Origin: Verrucomicrobiota bacterium
GTDB taxonomy: Bacteria; Verrucomicrobiota; Verrucomicrobiia; Opitutales; Oceanipulchritudinaceae
DNA: 53,612 bases
Direction: 5' to 3'
Assembly (NCBI GenBank): GCA_021208135.1
Contig: JAJOKB010000059.1
Coordinates: 1-53,612, forward strand
In this document: in pieces, positions 18,989-29,597 of the stretch
Position numbering within the stretch: position 1 is the stretch's first letter
Layout of the letters: each line of letters starts with the position of its first letter
Notes under the pieces: generated by a model
The model's input: only the letters and a program-made list of their open reading frames with translations
Database searches by the model: none
Told to the model about the DNA's origin: nothing
Program-made: the position numbers and the translations under genes

Positions 18989-20189
18989 ATGAACATCCAC
19001 GAATTCCAGGCGAAAGCGCTGTTTCAGGAGTACGCCATTCCTGTACCTCAGGGCTATCCAGCCAAGACCAAAGATGAATTTGCTGCCGCGTTGGCGCGGT
19101 TGCCCGACGGCGAAATTGTCGTCAAATCGCAGATCCATGCGGGAGGGCGCGGCAAGGGTACTTTCACCGATGGCTTCAAAGGAGGAGTTAAGATTGCCGC
19201 CGACAAAAAAACAGGCCGCTGAGCTCGCAGCAAAAATGCTGGGAAACACTTTGGTGACTCACCAGACCGGCCCGGACGGTAAAGTGGTCAAGACCGTGTA
19301 CTTCAGCGAACCGTGCTCCATACGCAAGGAATACTATCTGGCTATCACCTTGGATCGCGCCAGCAGCAAACCGGTGATCATTGCCTCGACTGAAGGTGGT
19401 GTGGAAATTGAAACCGTAGCTGAAGAAACGCCTGAGAAAATCACCAAGGTGCTGATTGATCCAGCCAGCGGAATTATGCCACATCACAAGCGCACAGTGG
19501 CATTTGGGTTAGGCTTCACCGAACCTGCTCACCTGAAGCAAATCGATGCATTGCTTACCGGACTCTACAATATGTTCTGGGAAAAGGACGCAGCCATGGT
19601 CGAAATCAACCCACTGGTAGTGACCGAAGAAAACAGATTTTCGCGCTGGATGCAAAAGTGGGCTTTGATTCCAATGCCCTCTATCGCCATCCGGAAATTG
19701 TGGCCCTGCGTGACCTCGACGAAGAAGATCCCAAGGAAGTTGAAGCCAGCAAGCACGGGCTTAGCTACATTGCACTGGACGGAAACATTGCCTGTCTGGT
19801 CAATGGTGCCGGGCTGGCCATGGCCACCATGGATATCATTAAGCATTTTGGAGGCAATCCCGCCAACTTCCTTGATGTTGGCGGTGGTGCCAGTGAAGCA
19901 GCCGTAACCGAAGCTTTCAAGATCATCCTCAGCGATCCCAAGGTAGAAGGTATTCTGGTCAATATTTTTGGCGGAATTATGAGCTGCGAAACTATCGCCA
20001 AGGGCGTTATTGGGGCGGCCAAGAATGTTCAAATTAACGTTCCATTGGTGGTCAGACTGGAAGGCAATCAAGTCAATGAAGGCAAAAAAACTGCTCGCAG
20101 AGAGCGGCTTGCCTATCGTGTCAGGTGACGACCTGAGCGATGCCGCTCAAAAGGTGGTGGCCTTGGTCAAGGAAAAGTCTAACTCTTAA
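18989..20189 (+). CDS. sucC: Succinyl-CoA synthetase (ADP-forming) beta subunit (frameshifted)
   Basis: The beta subunit of the TCA-cycle enzyme that makes ATP (or GTP) while converting succinyl-CoA to succinate. [20 protein letters not shown] opens the ATP-grasp domain. [12 protein letters not shown], then [59 protein letters not shown] and [18 protein letters not shown] are diagnostic. Breaks occur at the A-run near 19205, near 19635 and at the A-run near 20085. After the last, [18 protein letters not shown] continues to TAA 20187-20189. Total length about 400 residues, as expected. sucD starts 17 bases downstream, forming the usual sucCD operon. Confidence 0.95.
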
Positions 20190-20206
20190 TCGCGGAGTCA
20201 AATACA

Positions 20207-21082
20207 ATGTCAGTACTTGTTGGAAAAAACACCCGCGTCGTCGGGCAAGGAATCACCGGAAAATACGGCAGCATGCACGCACTCAAGAATATTGAGTACG
20301 GCACCAATTATGTTGCGGCGGTTACTCCCGGAAAGGGCGGACAACAATTCAATGAAAGCATTCCGGTGTTCAATACCGTGCGCGAAGCAGTGGAAAAGGA
20401 AGGTGCCAATACCAGTGTCATTTTCGTGCCGCCACCCTTTGCTGCTGATTCCATTCTGGAATCGATCGAAGCGGGGTATTGACCTGGTCATCTGTATCAC
20501 GGAAGGTATTCCGGTACGCGATATGGCCTTGGTCAAGGACGCTCTGCGCAAATCCAAAACACGGTTGATCGGACCGAATTGCCCTGGCATTATGACGCCA
20601 GGTGTGTGCAATATCGGCATCATGCCTGGTTACATTGCCAAACCTGGACGAGTGGGGGTCGTGAGCCGGAGTGGTACACTGACCTATGAAGCCGTTTTTC
20701 AATTGAGCCAACTGGGACACGGTGCCAGTACTTGTATTGGTATCGGCGGCGATCCTATCAATGGGACAAGCCACACCGATGCGGTACGCTTATTCAATGA
20801 AGATCCGGAGACAGATGCCATTATCATGATCGGAGAAATCGGTGGCAGCGCTGAAGAAGAAGCCGCCGCCTACATTAAACAATACGTTAAAAAGCCGGTT
20901 GCTGCCTTTATTGCAGGCACTACTGCTCCTCCGGGACGCAGGATGGCCATGCCGGAGCTATTGTCAGCGGTGGCAGCGGAACAGCTGAAGCCAAGATCGC
21001 AGCTTTGTTGGACGCTGGCATTGCAGTCTCCCCTACGCCGAGCGAAATCGCCAAAACCTTGCTGACTGTGTACAAGCCTTAA
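20207..21082 (+). CDS. sucD: Succinyl-CoA synthetase alpha subunit (frameshifted)
   Basis: The alpha subunit, which binds CoA and carries the phospho-histidine. It begins [20 protein letters not shown], followed by [63 protein letters not shown] and [12 protein letters not shown]. Two shifts: near 20476 (GGGG run) and near 20942. Correcting the second gives [20 protein letters not shown] with the active-site His of the GHAGA motif, and the protein ends LLTVYKP at TAA 21080-21082 (about 291 residues). The ATG at 20207 has GGAG upstream. Co-transcribed with sucC. Confidence 0.95.
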
Positions 21083-21147
21083 GTTTGCAGCTGGCGTTTT
21101 TGCCCCTGAGTTCGGACCCCTCCGGAATCAGGAATCCTTTCCATTGT

Positions 21148-21193
21148 ATGCCACGGTCCGCTTGACCATCGTAGCGGGCCGTGGCATTCTGTT
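21148..21193 (+). terminator. Probable terminator after sucCD
   Basis: ATGCCACGGTCC (21148-21159) pairs with GGGCCGTGGCAT (21176-21187), with one G-T pair, followed by TCTGTTT. It sits 65 bases after the sucD stop and just before the next ATG at 21197, so it may instead attenuate the next gene. Confidence 0.6.
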
Positions 21194-21196
21194 TGT

Positions 21197-22739
21197 ATGG
21201 ATGAACTCAATATCAAAGTCCGCAACCTGAAGGCCAACGACTTTGCCGATGTCAAGGAGGCAATGAAAGCGGCGTATTCCCGGATGGGAGGGCCCTTATG
21301 GAATCGCAGCCAATTCAACAATCTGCTCAAATTATTTCGGGATGGACAATTAGGCATAGAAGTCAACGGCAAGGTCGTTGCCGTGGCGCTGTCCATCATA
21401 GTGGATTACGATAAATTTGGCGATGCCCACACCTATCGTAAAATCACCGGTGACTACACCTTCAGCACTCACGATTCCGAAGGGGATGTTCTTTACGGGG
21501 TTGATATCTTCATTCACCCCGAATTCAGAGGCCTGAGGTTGGGCCGTCGTCTGTACGACGCGCGCAAAGAGTTGTGTGAAAACTTGAATTTACGCGCCAT
21601 TATCGCAGGTGGGCGCATACCCAACTACACCAAGTTTGCCGAGGACCTGAGCCCCAAACAGTATATTGAAAAGGTTGAAACCAAAGAGATTTTTGATCCG
21701 GTTCTGAGCTTTCAACTCAGCAACGGATTTCACGTCCAAAGGGTTTTGAAAAACTATCTCACATTCGACAACGAATCGCTGGGTTACGCTACCCTGTTGC
21801 GCTGGAATAACCTGTATTATGAGGAAAAGGAAAAACTCATTAAATGCCAGACGATCTGAAGCCAGAGTGGGTCTCGTTCAATGGCAAATGCGCCCTACCT
21901 CCTCACTGGAGGCATTATTTGATCAGGCAGAGTTTTTCATTGATGCCGTCAGCGCGTACAATGCCGATTTCTTACTGTTCCCAGAGTACTTCATGGCTCC
22001 GTTGATGGCGCGGTTCAATCAATTGGATGAACCCAAAGCCATTCGCAAACTGGCCGAGTTTACAGAACCGATCTTTGACAGATTCTGCGAATTTGCAGTC
22101 AGTTACAATGTCAACATCATCACTGGCAGCATGCCTTTGGTGGAAAACGGTAAAATGTACAACGTCACTTATCTCTGCCGTCGCGATGGCACGAGCGACG
22201 AATATCGCAAAGTTCACATCACACCCAGCGAGCGCAAAAGCTATGGTTTGGTCGGCGGTGATATGGTTAGGGTGTTTGATACCGACTGCGGTAAAATTGG
22301 CATTCTGATCTGTTACGATGTCGAGTTTCCTGAATTGCCGAGACTGTTGCGCGAACAGGGTGCGGAAATTTTGTTTGTTCCATTCATGACGGACACACAA
22401 AACGGCTATAACCGCGTGCGCCTGTGTGCCCAAGCCAGGGCGGTGGAAAATGAATACTACGTGGCGATTGCCGGCAGCGTAGGCAACTTACCAAAAGTTG
22501 CCAACATGGATATTCAGTACGCGCAAAGTGCGGTTTTTTCGCCCAGTGATTTTTCCTTTCCCAACAATGCCATCGTGGCCGAAGCCACACCCAATACTGA
22601 AATGATGGTTATTGCCGATCTGAATATGGATCTGCTGAAAGAACTGCGCGCAGAGGGCAGCGTCACCAATGTAAAAGACAGGCGTTTGGATTTGTATAGC
22701 TTGCGCACGCGAAAAAAAGCGATAACAGCAAAGCAATGA
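21197..22739 (+). CDS. GNAT acetyltransferase fused to carbon-nitrogen hydrolase (one frameshift at the seam)
   Basis: The first ~215 residues are a GNAT domain (VRNLKANDFADVKEAMKAAY ... GVDIFIHPEFRGLRLGRRLY). The next ~295 are a nitrilase-superfamily amidohydrolase (RVGLVQWQMRPTSS, LLFPEYF with the catalytic Glu, YRKVHITPSE with the Lys, ILICYDVEFPE with the Cys). As written they are two frames overlapping by 41 bases: the first ends at 21859 and the second is open from 21819. In other bacteria these two domains occur as a single ~510-residue protein, and one indel near 21838 would join KEKLI to NARRSEARVG. I therefore annotate one gene. Substrate unknown. Alternative: two translationally coupled genes. 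Confidence 0.75.
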
Positions 22740-22740
22740 T

Positions 22741-24388
22741 ATGAGCTATCCGGGTTTCAATAAAAATCTCACTGGTATTATTCAAACTGTTGATAGGGCT
22801 GTGCCTGACGATGATGCTGGGCTGTGCCCGCGAATCTGCGGTTGAGCGCGCCACCAGAGAGGGCGTTTTGTTGCTTGGCAATGGACCTGAGCCCCAAACG
22901 TTGGATCCGCATATTTCCACCGGCATCCCGGAGCTGAATATCCATATGGCCTTGTTTGAAGGGCTGGTTTCAGCCGAGCCGGGAACTCTGAACCCGGTCC
23001 CTGGTGCAGCCATGCGCTGGGATGTGAGTGCTGATGGACTGGAGTACCGATTTTTCCTGAACCAAGGTCTTAAGTGGTCCAATGGCTATCCGTTGACAGC
23101 GCAAGACTTTGCCTTTGCTTACGAGCGCATCTTGATCCAGACCTCGCTGCCGCCAATGCGTCCCCTGTTGTTTATTCTCAGCGGCGCACGCGATTTCAAC
23201 CGTGGCGACCATGCAGATTTCAGCAGGGTTGGCGTCGTGGTTGAAGACCCCTACACATTGCTGCTTCGCTTGGAAAATCCAGTGCCATTTTTCCTTAATC
23301 TCTTGGCTCATCCTGCCTGGTATCCAGTTCCCAAAGAGGTCATTCTGCGACACAACGAACAACGCAGCAGAGACGGCCATTGGACCAAACCCGGCAACCA
23401 TGTAAGCAATGGACCTTTTCGGCTCAAGCGATGGTTACCTAATGAGGTTATTGAGGTTGAGCGCAACCCGCACTATCGCAATGCGGATACTGTCAAACTG
23501 TCAGGGATTCGCTTTTTCCCGATCGCAGATGTCGCTGCCGAGGAGCGTGCATTTCTGGCAGGACAACTGCACATAACCAGCGCATTGCCAGCCGGAAGAG
23601 TGCCCCACCATCAGAAACGCAACCCTCAATTCCTGCGCCTGGACCCTTATCTGGGCACCTATTACATTCTACCCAACCATAACCATCCCGCACTCGCCGA
23701 CCGACGCGTAAGGCAAGCGCTGAGCATGGCGTTAAACCGCAGCGACCTCACCCAACATCTGTTGCGTGCAGGACAGCGTCCGGCGTTCAGTTTTACCCCC
23801 GATACCCTACCCGATTACCAACCACCTGCGATTCTGGAAGAAAACGCCTCGCAAGCACGGGAACTGCTGGCGGCTGCTGGCTACCCGGAGGGCCGTAATT
23901 TCCCAGAGTTGACATTCATGTTCAACACCTCGGAAAGTCATAGACTGATTGCCGAATACCTGCAAGAGACATGGCGCCGCGAATTGGGCATACGCGTGCA
24001 ATTGCAAAATCAGGAATGGCGAGCCTATTTGCAAAATCGAGCTTCCGGGCGATTTGAACTGGCCAGAGCAGCATGGATAGGTGACTATCAGGACGCTCAC
24101 AGCTTCCTTGCCATGTGGATGACCCATAGCGGGAATAATTTCTCCGGTTGGTCAAATACGGAATTTGACTCGCTGATTGTCCAATCGGAACAAACAAGGG
24201 ATTCAGTGCTGCGAACAAAACTGCTGCAACAGGCTGAATCCCTGCTTTTGGAAGAACAAGTTGTTATTCCGCTCTATTTCTATGCAACAGCCTATCTCAA
24301 ACGACCCGAAGTGGTTGGACTGGAACCTTCGCTCTTGCGCTGGTATCCTTTTGCCAGCTTGTCGCTCAAAACGGAGGCTCACCCTTAG
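22741..24388 (+). CDS. ABC transporter substrate-binding lipoprotein, oligopeptide (OppA/SBP_bac_5) type
   Basis: The main frame covers the mature protein: GPEPQTLDPHISTGIPELNI, AMRWDVSADGLEYRFFL, LKWSNGYPLTAQDFAFAYER, VSNGPFRLKRWLPNEVIEV, VRQALSMALNRSDLTQHLL and AWIGDYQDAHSFLAMW are typical of periplasmic dipeptide/oligopeptide binders. The lipobox is MMLGC, so it should be lipid-anchored. The 22790 TTG gives too short a signal. Deleting one G from GGG at 22754 lets the ATG at 22741, two bases after the previous stop, read MSYPVSIKISLVLFKLL, a proper signal peptide. No permease or ATPase gene is in the window. It overlaps the DUF3127 gene tail-to-tail by 23 bases. Confidence 0.88.
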
Positions 24389-24716
24389 GCTCGTTGTCGG
24401 GTAATTCATCAGGCACCCAATCAGGCGCACCGTCCTCCGCAGAGGATGATCCGGCCCCACGTTCGATTTTCCACGCGGTCAGATCATTGTAATACCTGCC
24501 GTTATACTCACGCCCGCGCAAATCGAACTGTACCGTCACCGCATCACCCACTTTGTAACCATTGACCAGATCGGTCTTCTCCTTGAGCAAATCCAACTTG
24601 ATATCCTGTGGAAAACGCTCGTCGGTTGTGACCACAAACTCCCGCTTGGTGAAGCCACTCGGGAATGTTTGTAGATCCATGATAGTTTTGATTTTTCCTG
24701 TAAGTTGATAACCCAT
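24366..24716 (-). CDS. DUF3127 (OB-fold-like) protein
   Basis: 116 residues starting MGYQLTGKIKTIMDLQTFPS. The repeated pattern KREFVVTTDE, YPKK/FPQD-x-x-x-D, GDAVTVQFDLRGREYNGRYY and NDLTAWKIE matches DUF3127, a small family I know from Bacteroidetes and verrucomicrobia with an OB-fold-like layout resembling single-strand DNA-binding proteins. The last ~30 residues are acidic and proline-rich, again like SSB tails, though they lack the exact SSB end motif (here NEPKGEPPF). No frameshift. It is divergent from upp and convergent with the OppA gene. Confidence 0.8.
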   Translation of the reverse strand: MGYQLTGKIKTIMDLQTFPSGFTKREFVVTTDERFPQDIKLDLLKEKTDLVNGYKVGDAVTVQFDLRGREYNGRYYNDLTAWKIERGAGSSSAEDGAPDWVPDELPDNEPKGEPPF

Positions 24717-24900
24717 GCAAACCAGTAAAACACATGGTTGTCAGCATACCATAAAAAAGTGGACCCACCCGGCAATTTGGGCTCGGCTTGGAATCCCTTT
24801 CGCTGGGGTAACTAGTACCGAGCACACCTGACCGCGGCTTTATAGGGATTCATACCCAAAAGGGATTGCAATTTGGCAAGTCGGTTTTAAGGATTAAACT

Positions 24901-25518
<618 letters not shown>

Positions 25519-25610
25519 TTCAATCGCCGCCGTTGCCGTCCAACCGAGGTCTGAACCGCAGACTGCTTACAACTTGCCAACCTGACGGCCTGATGCAATT
25601 GTCTATTAGA

Positions 25611-26651
25611 ATGAAGACAATTGCTCCCATGAAATCGCCGGCGCGGTTCATAGACGTAAAGGCTCTGGCCTCAGCCTACGCACAGCCTTTGGCGCAATTG
25701 GACAACTTCCTGGAGCAACAAATAGCTGCTTTTGAGCCCGAAGTTCGGCCCTACATTGCTGAGACATTCAAGCATAAGGGGAAGCGCTTGCGGCCTTTAC
25801 TGGTACTGCTTGCCGCTGGCTGGGCTCCGGCTGCCAGCCAGAAAGCACCTGAGGATGTCATTAGGGCTTGCGCCATAGTTGAATTGGTCCACCTGGCCAC
25901 CTTGGTACATGATGATATTCTGGACGAGGCAGAAATCAGACATGGGGCACAAACCTTAAACACCCAACTGGGTGCCCATCAGGCGGTCTTGACCGGCGAC
26001 GCTTTGTTCGCACACGCTCTGTGCCTGGCTGCGGATTATCCGGGCACCGAAGTCTGTCGCGCAGTGGCAGCAGCGACCAGGCAAGTCTGTTCAGGTGAGA
26101 TTGCACAAACGTTTGCCCGAGGCGATGCCGCAGTCTCAATTGTCAACTATCGCAGATTCATTGACCTTAAAACCGCCGAGCTATTTGCGGTCTCAGCATG
26201 GCTCGGTGCCTGGATTGCGAGCAAAAATAATACTTTGGCCAATGCTGCAGCTCAATTTGCACGCCATCTGGGCATCGCCTATCAGGTGTATGACGATATG
26301 CTGGATTTGCGCTCTCAGGAACAAAAGGCCGGCAAAACCTTGGGTACGGATTGGGCAACCGGAAAATTCACCCTGCCCTTCATTCTGCTTTGGCAGGTTA
26401 TGCCAACTTCCGAGAGCCAGGCCCTGCAACAGAGATGCGTGGCCGGAAATATATCCCTGGAAGAAATGGAGCAATTCTTTCAACACTTTCAGATAGACGC
26501 CGCGGTAATGCAGTGGTTTGAAGCAGAACTGACGGCGGCTCAGCACAGCCTGGAACCCCATGCTGACACTGCAGCAGGATCTTTGCTACCTGAACTGGTT
26601 ACTTTCATTCGTTCCGCCATGCAACGATTGCTGCCTGGATATCATGGTTGA
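25611..26651 (+). CDS. Polyprenyl diphosphate synthase (trans-isoprenyl, octaprenyl/heptaprenyl type)
   Basis: About 346 residues. GKRLRPLLVLLAAG, the first Asp-rich motif HDDILDEAEIRHG, GDALFAHAL and the second Asp-rich motif YQVYDDMLDLR are the hallmarks of all-trans polyprenyl synthases. These chain-elongate FPP with IPP to make quinone side chains. The C-terminus (GKFTLPFILL ... LLPELVTFIRSAMQRLLPGY) is complete. The open frame extends to 25446 across the upp tail, but that part has no family likeness, so I start at ATG 25611; ATG 25629 is an alternative. Product chain length cannot be read from sequence alone. Its stop overlaps the xerD start (ATGGTTGA). Confidence 0.9.
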   Translation: MKTIAPMKSPARFIDVKALASAYAQPLAQLDNFLEQQIAAFEPEVRPYIAETFKHKGKRLRPLLVLLAAGWAPAASQKAPEDVIRACAIVELVHLATLVHDDILDEAEIRHGAQTLNTQLGAHQAVLTGDALFAHALCLAADYPGTEVCRAVAAATRQVCSGEIAQTFARGDAAVSIVNYRRFIDLKTAELFAVSAWLGAWIASKNNTLANAAAQFARHLGIAYQVYDDMLDLRSQEQKAGKTLGTDWATGKFTLPFILLWQVMPTSESQALQQRCVAGNISLEEMEQFFQHFQIDAAVMQWFEAELTAAQHSLEPHADTAAGSLLPELVTFIRSAMQRLLPGYHG

Positions 26652-27620
26652 AATCCCTAACTCCAGCAATCAACCCACCGAACTTGCCGAAATATGGCTT
26701 GAGCCACTCGACGCATTCATAGCCTTTCTTGAACTGGAAAAGGGCAGTTCAAAACACACCGTCCAAGGTTACGAAACGGATTTGGTTCAGTGCGCACGCC
26801 ACCAGCAAAATAAGAAAGTTTGCGCCGGTTGGCATGACATCCAGAGCCATCACGTGGCTGATTGGCTGCAATCTCTCTCGGAAGCTGAATACTCCGTGGC
26901 CAGCCTGGCCCGCAAACTGAGTGCGGCTAAAGCAATGGCCGCTTTTCTGATCAAAGACCGGCGTCGATCCGATGATTTCTCCGAATTGCTGAGCGCCCCC
27001 AAGTTCTACGCCACGTACCAGGGGTACTATCAAGTATACAGGTGCTGGCTCTTCTGAACGCTCCCAGCGCAGAATCCGCCCAAGGACAAAGGGACCGTGC
27101 TATTCTCGAACTGATGTACAGCAGCGGACTCCGCGTCAGCGAACTGTGCGCTCTCACTTTGCAACACCTTAACCTCGATGAGCAGTTTGTGCGTGTAGTG
27201 GCCGGCAAGAGGAACAAGGATCGCCTCGTTCCAATCGGCTCTCAAGCCGTACAGGCCCTCAAAACTTACTTGGTACGATCACGACCCCAATGGATCAAAA
27301 ACCATACCGGCAGCACCGTTTTCCTTAGCCAAAGAGGTAGGCCCTTATCCCGCAAGACAGTATGGTACTGGATTCAACATTATGCGCGTATCGCTGGTGT
27401 GACTGTTAACGTGACCCCGCATCAATTACGCCATTCGTTTGCCACTCACCTTTTGGAAAACGGCGCGGATCTACGTATCATTCAAGAGTTGCTGGGACAT
27501 TCAGACATTGGCACTACCCAAATTTACACCAAAGTGGATTCCAAACGTCTGAGCGATGGTCACTCGCAGTTTCACCCTCGCACCGGCAATGCAGATCTTG
27601 ACTCACTTTTGGAAAGCTAG
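26644..27620 (+). CDS. xerD: Tyrosine recombinase XerC/XerD type (frameshifted)
   Basis: About 325 residues when joined. The N-terminal core-binding domain (FIAFLELEKGSSKHTVQGYE ... DLVQ) is followed by the catalytic domain: SSGLRVSELCAL (first Arg), the HQLRHSFATHLLE box (His and second Arg), LLGHSDIGTTQIYT (His and Tyr nucleophile) and the FHPR ending typical of Xer proteins. A shift lies in the GGGG run at 27021; restoring it gives GVLSSIQVLALLNAP. It resolves chromosome dimers at dif. XerC versus XerD cannot be decided; the symbol follows the HPR end. It overlaps the polyprenyl synthase stop by 8 bases. Confidence 0.88.
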
Positions 27621-27770
27621 CTCCCCAATGCAGCACGAACCAGAAGTCAATTTTTGCGTAAAAAAGTTTTGCACAATCTGCTTAGAATTGACCGCATAAG
27701 CACTGTATGCCTGACTTACAAGTGTGGATGTCATTGACAGTACATTGAGCCCAGCTGCACAAATGGAGCT

Positions 27771-28082
27771 TTGGGGTGTTTTAATCTGCAAGGCGATATT
27801 AGCGAAAACACCTTGGCCAACAAGCTTGTAGATGCCGACATCAAGACAAGACAATCCAAGCTAAATATCGTTCTGGATTTTTCCGAAGCACTCAGCCTGG
27901 ATAAGAGCGCGATTCAAAATATGATAGTGCTTGCGCGGGTACTTCACCGCAAAAGGGGCAAACTTATCCTGGCCGGGATGCCTGCGCATATTGAATTTGC
28001 CGTGAAAGCTGCCAACCTGCACACACTCATCCCGCTGTTTGAAAATACAGACAGCGCCAGAGCCTATCTGACAGCCGTTTGA
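27771..28082 (+). CDS. STAS-domain protein (anti-sigma-factor antagonist-like)
   Basis: About 103 residues: FNLQGDISENTLANKLVDAD, LNIVLDFSEALSLDKSAIQN, KRGKLILAGMPAHIEFAVKA and FENTDSARAYLTAV form the alternating beta-alpha layout of a STAS domain. The regulatory site reads Asp-Lys-Ser (DKSAIQ) where anti-anti-sigma factors have Asp-Ser-Ser/Thr, so one Ser is kept. The start is unsure: the frame opens with TTG 27771, while an ATG at 27763 would fit after one indel in TTTT 27780-27783. It is convergent with pspC (gap of 9 bases). No partner anti-sigma kinase or phosphatase is in the window. Confidence 0.7.
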   Translation: MGCFNLQGDISENTLANKLVDADIKTRQSKLNIVLDFSEALSLDKSAIQNMIVLARVLHRKRGKLILAGMPAHIEFAVKAANLHTLIPLFENTDSARAYLTAV

Positions 28083-28091
28083 ATTGACGAG

Positions 28092-28466
28092 TTAGATAGA
28101 ATTAAAGCGTCGGTTCCAATCGTACTCACGGTCAGTCACGACTGACTCCATATTGCGCGTGCGGCGCTCCAGGGAATCAAACTTGCGCTGAATGCGGCGC
28201 AGTGATGCCGAACGGTCGCAGTAATAATCAGAGTAAAGGTCTTCATCCAAACCGTGACTACTTTGAAACACCGGTTCGGGCCGCATAAAAATTGCTGCTC
28301 CGATGTACAGCAGAAGTACAGGCCAAAATCCGGTAAAGATGAGCGCAACCACTGCAATGACGCGGAGCCAGAAAACACTGATGGCGGCATAATTTGCCAA
28401 ACCCCGGCATACGCCGAAGAATATGCCATCACGGGAACGATAGAGTTTACGGGAATAAGAGGACAT
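28092..28466 (-). CDS. pspC: Phage shock protein C
   Basis: 124 residues. The PspC domain opens the protein (SRKLYRSRDGIFFGVCRGLA, then NYAAISVFWLRVIAVVALIF and GFWPVLLLYIGAAIFMRPEP, one long membrane helix region). The tail is charged and likely forms a coiled coil (SLRRIQRKFDSLERRTRNME), like the E. coli C-terminal part. It is an inner-membrane sensor of envelope stress that can bind PspA. It is the last gene of pspA-pspB-pspC on this strand; its ATG (28466) lies 3 bases beyond the pspB stop. Confidence 0.9.
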   Translation of the reverse strand: MSSYSRKLYRSRDGIFFGVCRGLANYAAISVFWLRVIAVVALIFTGFWPVLLLYIGAAIFMRPEPVFQSSHGLDEDLYSDYYCDRSASLRRIQRKFDSLERRTRNMESVVTDREYDWNRRFNSI

Positions 28467-28468
28467 GA

Positions 28469-28725
28469 TTAAAGATTGTTGGATTTGTTGGAATGGGCAC
28501 TGCGGCGATCAGCAGTGATGGTTTCAAGGGCTTCGATTCTTCGCTCCAGACGCTCGAGACCGTCGTGGATCGTGTGCAAAATCTGCATTTCTTCTGAACT
28601 GGCCAGATTCTTGGTCTTGCGGTCGCCACCTTTGATGATCTTCGCTAGAATGATAATGGTAATGCAAAGGATAGCAGGCCAACAACGACCCCGACCACGA
28701 ATACAGGTACAATCAGCTCTTCCAT
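28469..28725 (-). CDS. pspB: Phage shock protein B-like (one frameshift)
   Basis: Not readable as one frame. From ATG 28725 the minus strand gives MEELIVPVFVVGVVVGLL. After one base near 28672 it continues ILCITIIILAKIIKGGDR and then KTKNLASSEEMQILHTIHDG, LERLERRIEALETITADRRS, ending at TAA 28469-28471 (about 86 residues). An N-terminal membrane helix followed by a K-x-x-K-G-x-R turn and a coiled coil (ERLE-RRIEALE) is the PspB layout. It pairs with PspC in the membrane to relieve PspA. Lies between pspA (7 bases) and pspC (2 bases). Confidence 0.85.
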
Positions 28726-28731
28726 GACAGT

Positions 28732-29400
28732 TTAGGCACGCTCTTTATTCATGCGCTCTTTGAGTTGCTTGAGTTCATCTTCAATCACATCATCTTTTTC
28801 AAGCTTGGCAAACTCTTCTTCGAGCGAGCTTTTATTCTTGTGATTGACCAGATCTGCATCGGCTTCCATCCGATCGATTCTGGATTCAAAGCTTTCAAAC
28901 CTGGTGAACGCGTCAGCATGGTCGGCTTTGCGGATCTTTTGCTGAGCATCCAGTCGTCTGGAGGCATGAATGTGGCGCTGCACCAAAATCCGATGCTTGT
29001 TGCGTGCGGCGACAAGCTTGTCCTCAAGCTGACGTATATCGTCCTGGTATTGGGCGATCAATTCATCAAAATGAGTGAATTCTTTCTCGCGGTGGCCCAG
29101 CTCGGTCAGCAAAGCATGTTTTTCTTGCAGCGCTTCGCGAGCCAGATCGTCCCTGCCTTTGTCGAGTGCCAATCGGGCCTTGCGCTCCCAACCATCTGCT
29201 CTGGAGCGCAATTCGTCCACCGCGCGCCCCACTCTGGCCTTGCCAGCCATAGCGCCTGCACAACTAGCCTTGATCTCCACCAGGGTATCTTCCATTTCCT
29301 GGATCATTAACTTGATCAATTTTTCAGGATCTTCGGCCTTATCCAACATGCTGTTGAGGTTGGAATTGATAATGTCGCGGAATCTTGAGAATATGCCCAT
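28732..29400 (-). CDS. pspA: Phage shock protein A
   Basis: 222 residues, one intact frame, the usual PspA length. MGIFSRFRDIINSNLNSMLD opens with the membrane-binding amphipathic helix. The rest is a long coiled coil: AEDPEKLIKLMIQEMEDTLV, ELGHREKEFTHFDELIAQYQ, LEDKLVAARNKHRILVQRHI, and a C-terminal LEKDDVIEDELKQLKERM. It inhibits PspF in the resting cell and stabilises damaged inner membrane under stress. The ATG has AAAGG upstream. Transcription should start from the sigma-54 site at 29444-29460. Confidence 0.96.
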   Translation of the reverse strand: MGIFSRFRDIINSNLNSMLDKAEDPEKLIKLMIQEMEDTLVEIKASCAGAMAGKARVGRAVDELRSRADGWERKARLALDKGRDDLAREALQEKHALLTELGHREKEFTHFDELIAQYQDDIRQLEDKLVAARNKHRILVQRHIHASRRLDAQQKIRKADHADAFTRFESFESRIDRMEADADLVNHKNKSSLEEEFAKLEKDDVIEDELKQLKERMNKERA

Positions 29401-29443
29401 ATATTGCCTTTAGTTGAATTGAATGAATGTTTGCCAGTGCTTA

Positions 29444-29460
29444 ATGCAGCACGTGTGCCA
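29444..29460 (-). promoter_or_regulatory. Sigma-54 (-24/-12) promoter of pspABC
   Basis: The minus strand reads TGGCACACGTGCTGCAT: GG and GC are separated by exactly ten bases and the elements TGGCAC and CTGCA match the sigma-54 consensus TGGCAC-N5-TTGCA with one mismatch. The start point would be about 29434, giving a ~33-base leader to the pspA ATG. A sigma-54 activator (pspF) lies directly opposite. Confidence 0.85.
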
Positions 29461-29490
29461 GAAAAACAAAAGGCTTCGCAAGTATTTATT

Positions 29491-29503
29491 AATCAACAAC
29501 TTA
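29491..29503. promoter_or_regulatory. IHF consensus site between pspF and pspA
   Basis: AATCAACAACTTA matches WATCAANNNNTTR at every defined base. It lies about 60-70 bases upstream of the predicted pspA start, where a DNA bend would bring a distal PspF site to the promoter. Confidence 0.6.
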
Positions 29504-29545
29504 ATTAATTTAATTTTTCTATTGCTTTGATTAACCAAAATCAGC

Positions 29546-29553
29546 AGTGTAAT
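29546..29553. promoter_or_regulatory. Possible PspF upstream activating site
   Basis: AGTGTAAT sits about 110-120 bases upstream of the predicted pspA start. It resembles the left half of the enterobacterial PspF site as I remember it. One short match, so low confidence. Confidence 0.3.
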
Positions 29554-29597
29554 AAATACCAATTTTTGGCTTTTTTTAACCAAGCAAGAACGCATTT

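Noticed and set aside
24781..24823. GCTCGG ... CCGAGC inverted repeat upstream of upp as a riboswitch or leader RNA
   Set aside because: Six-base stem only, with a long loop and no match to any riboswitch core I know.
28672..28700. Programmed ribosomal frameshift in pspB
   Set aside because: No slippery sequence or downstream structure; the same type of break occurs all over the window, so an indel error is simpler.
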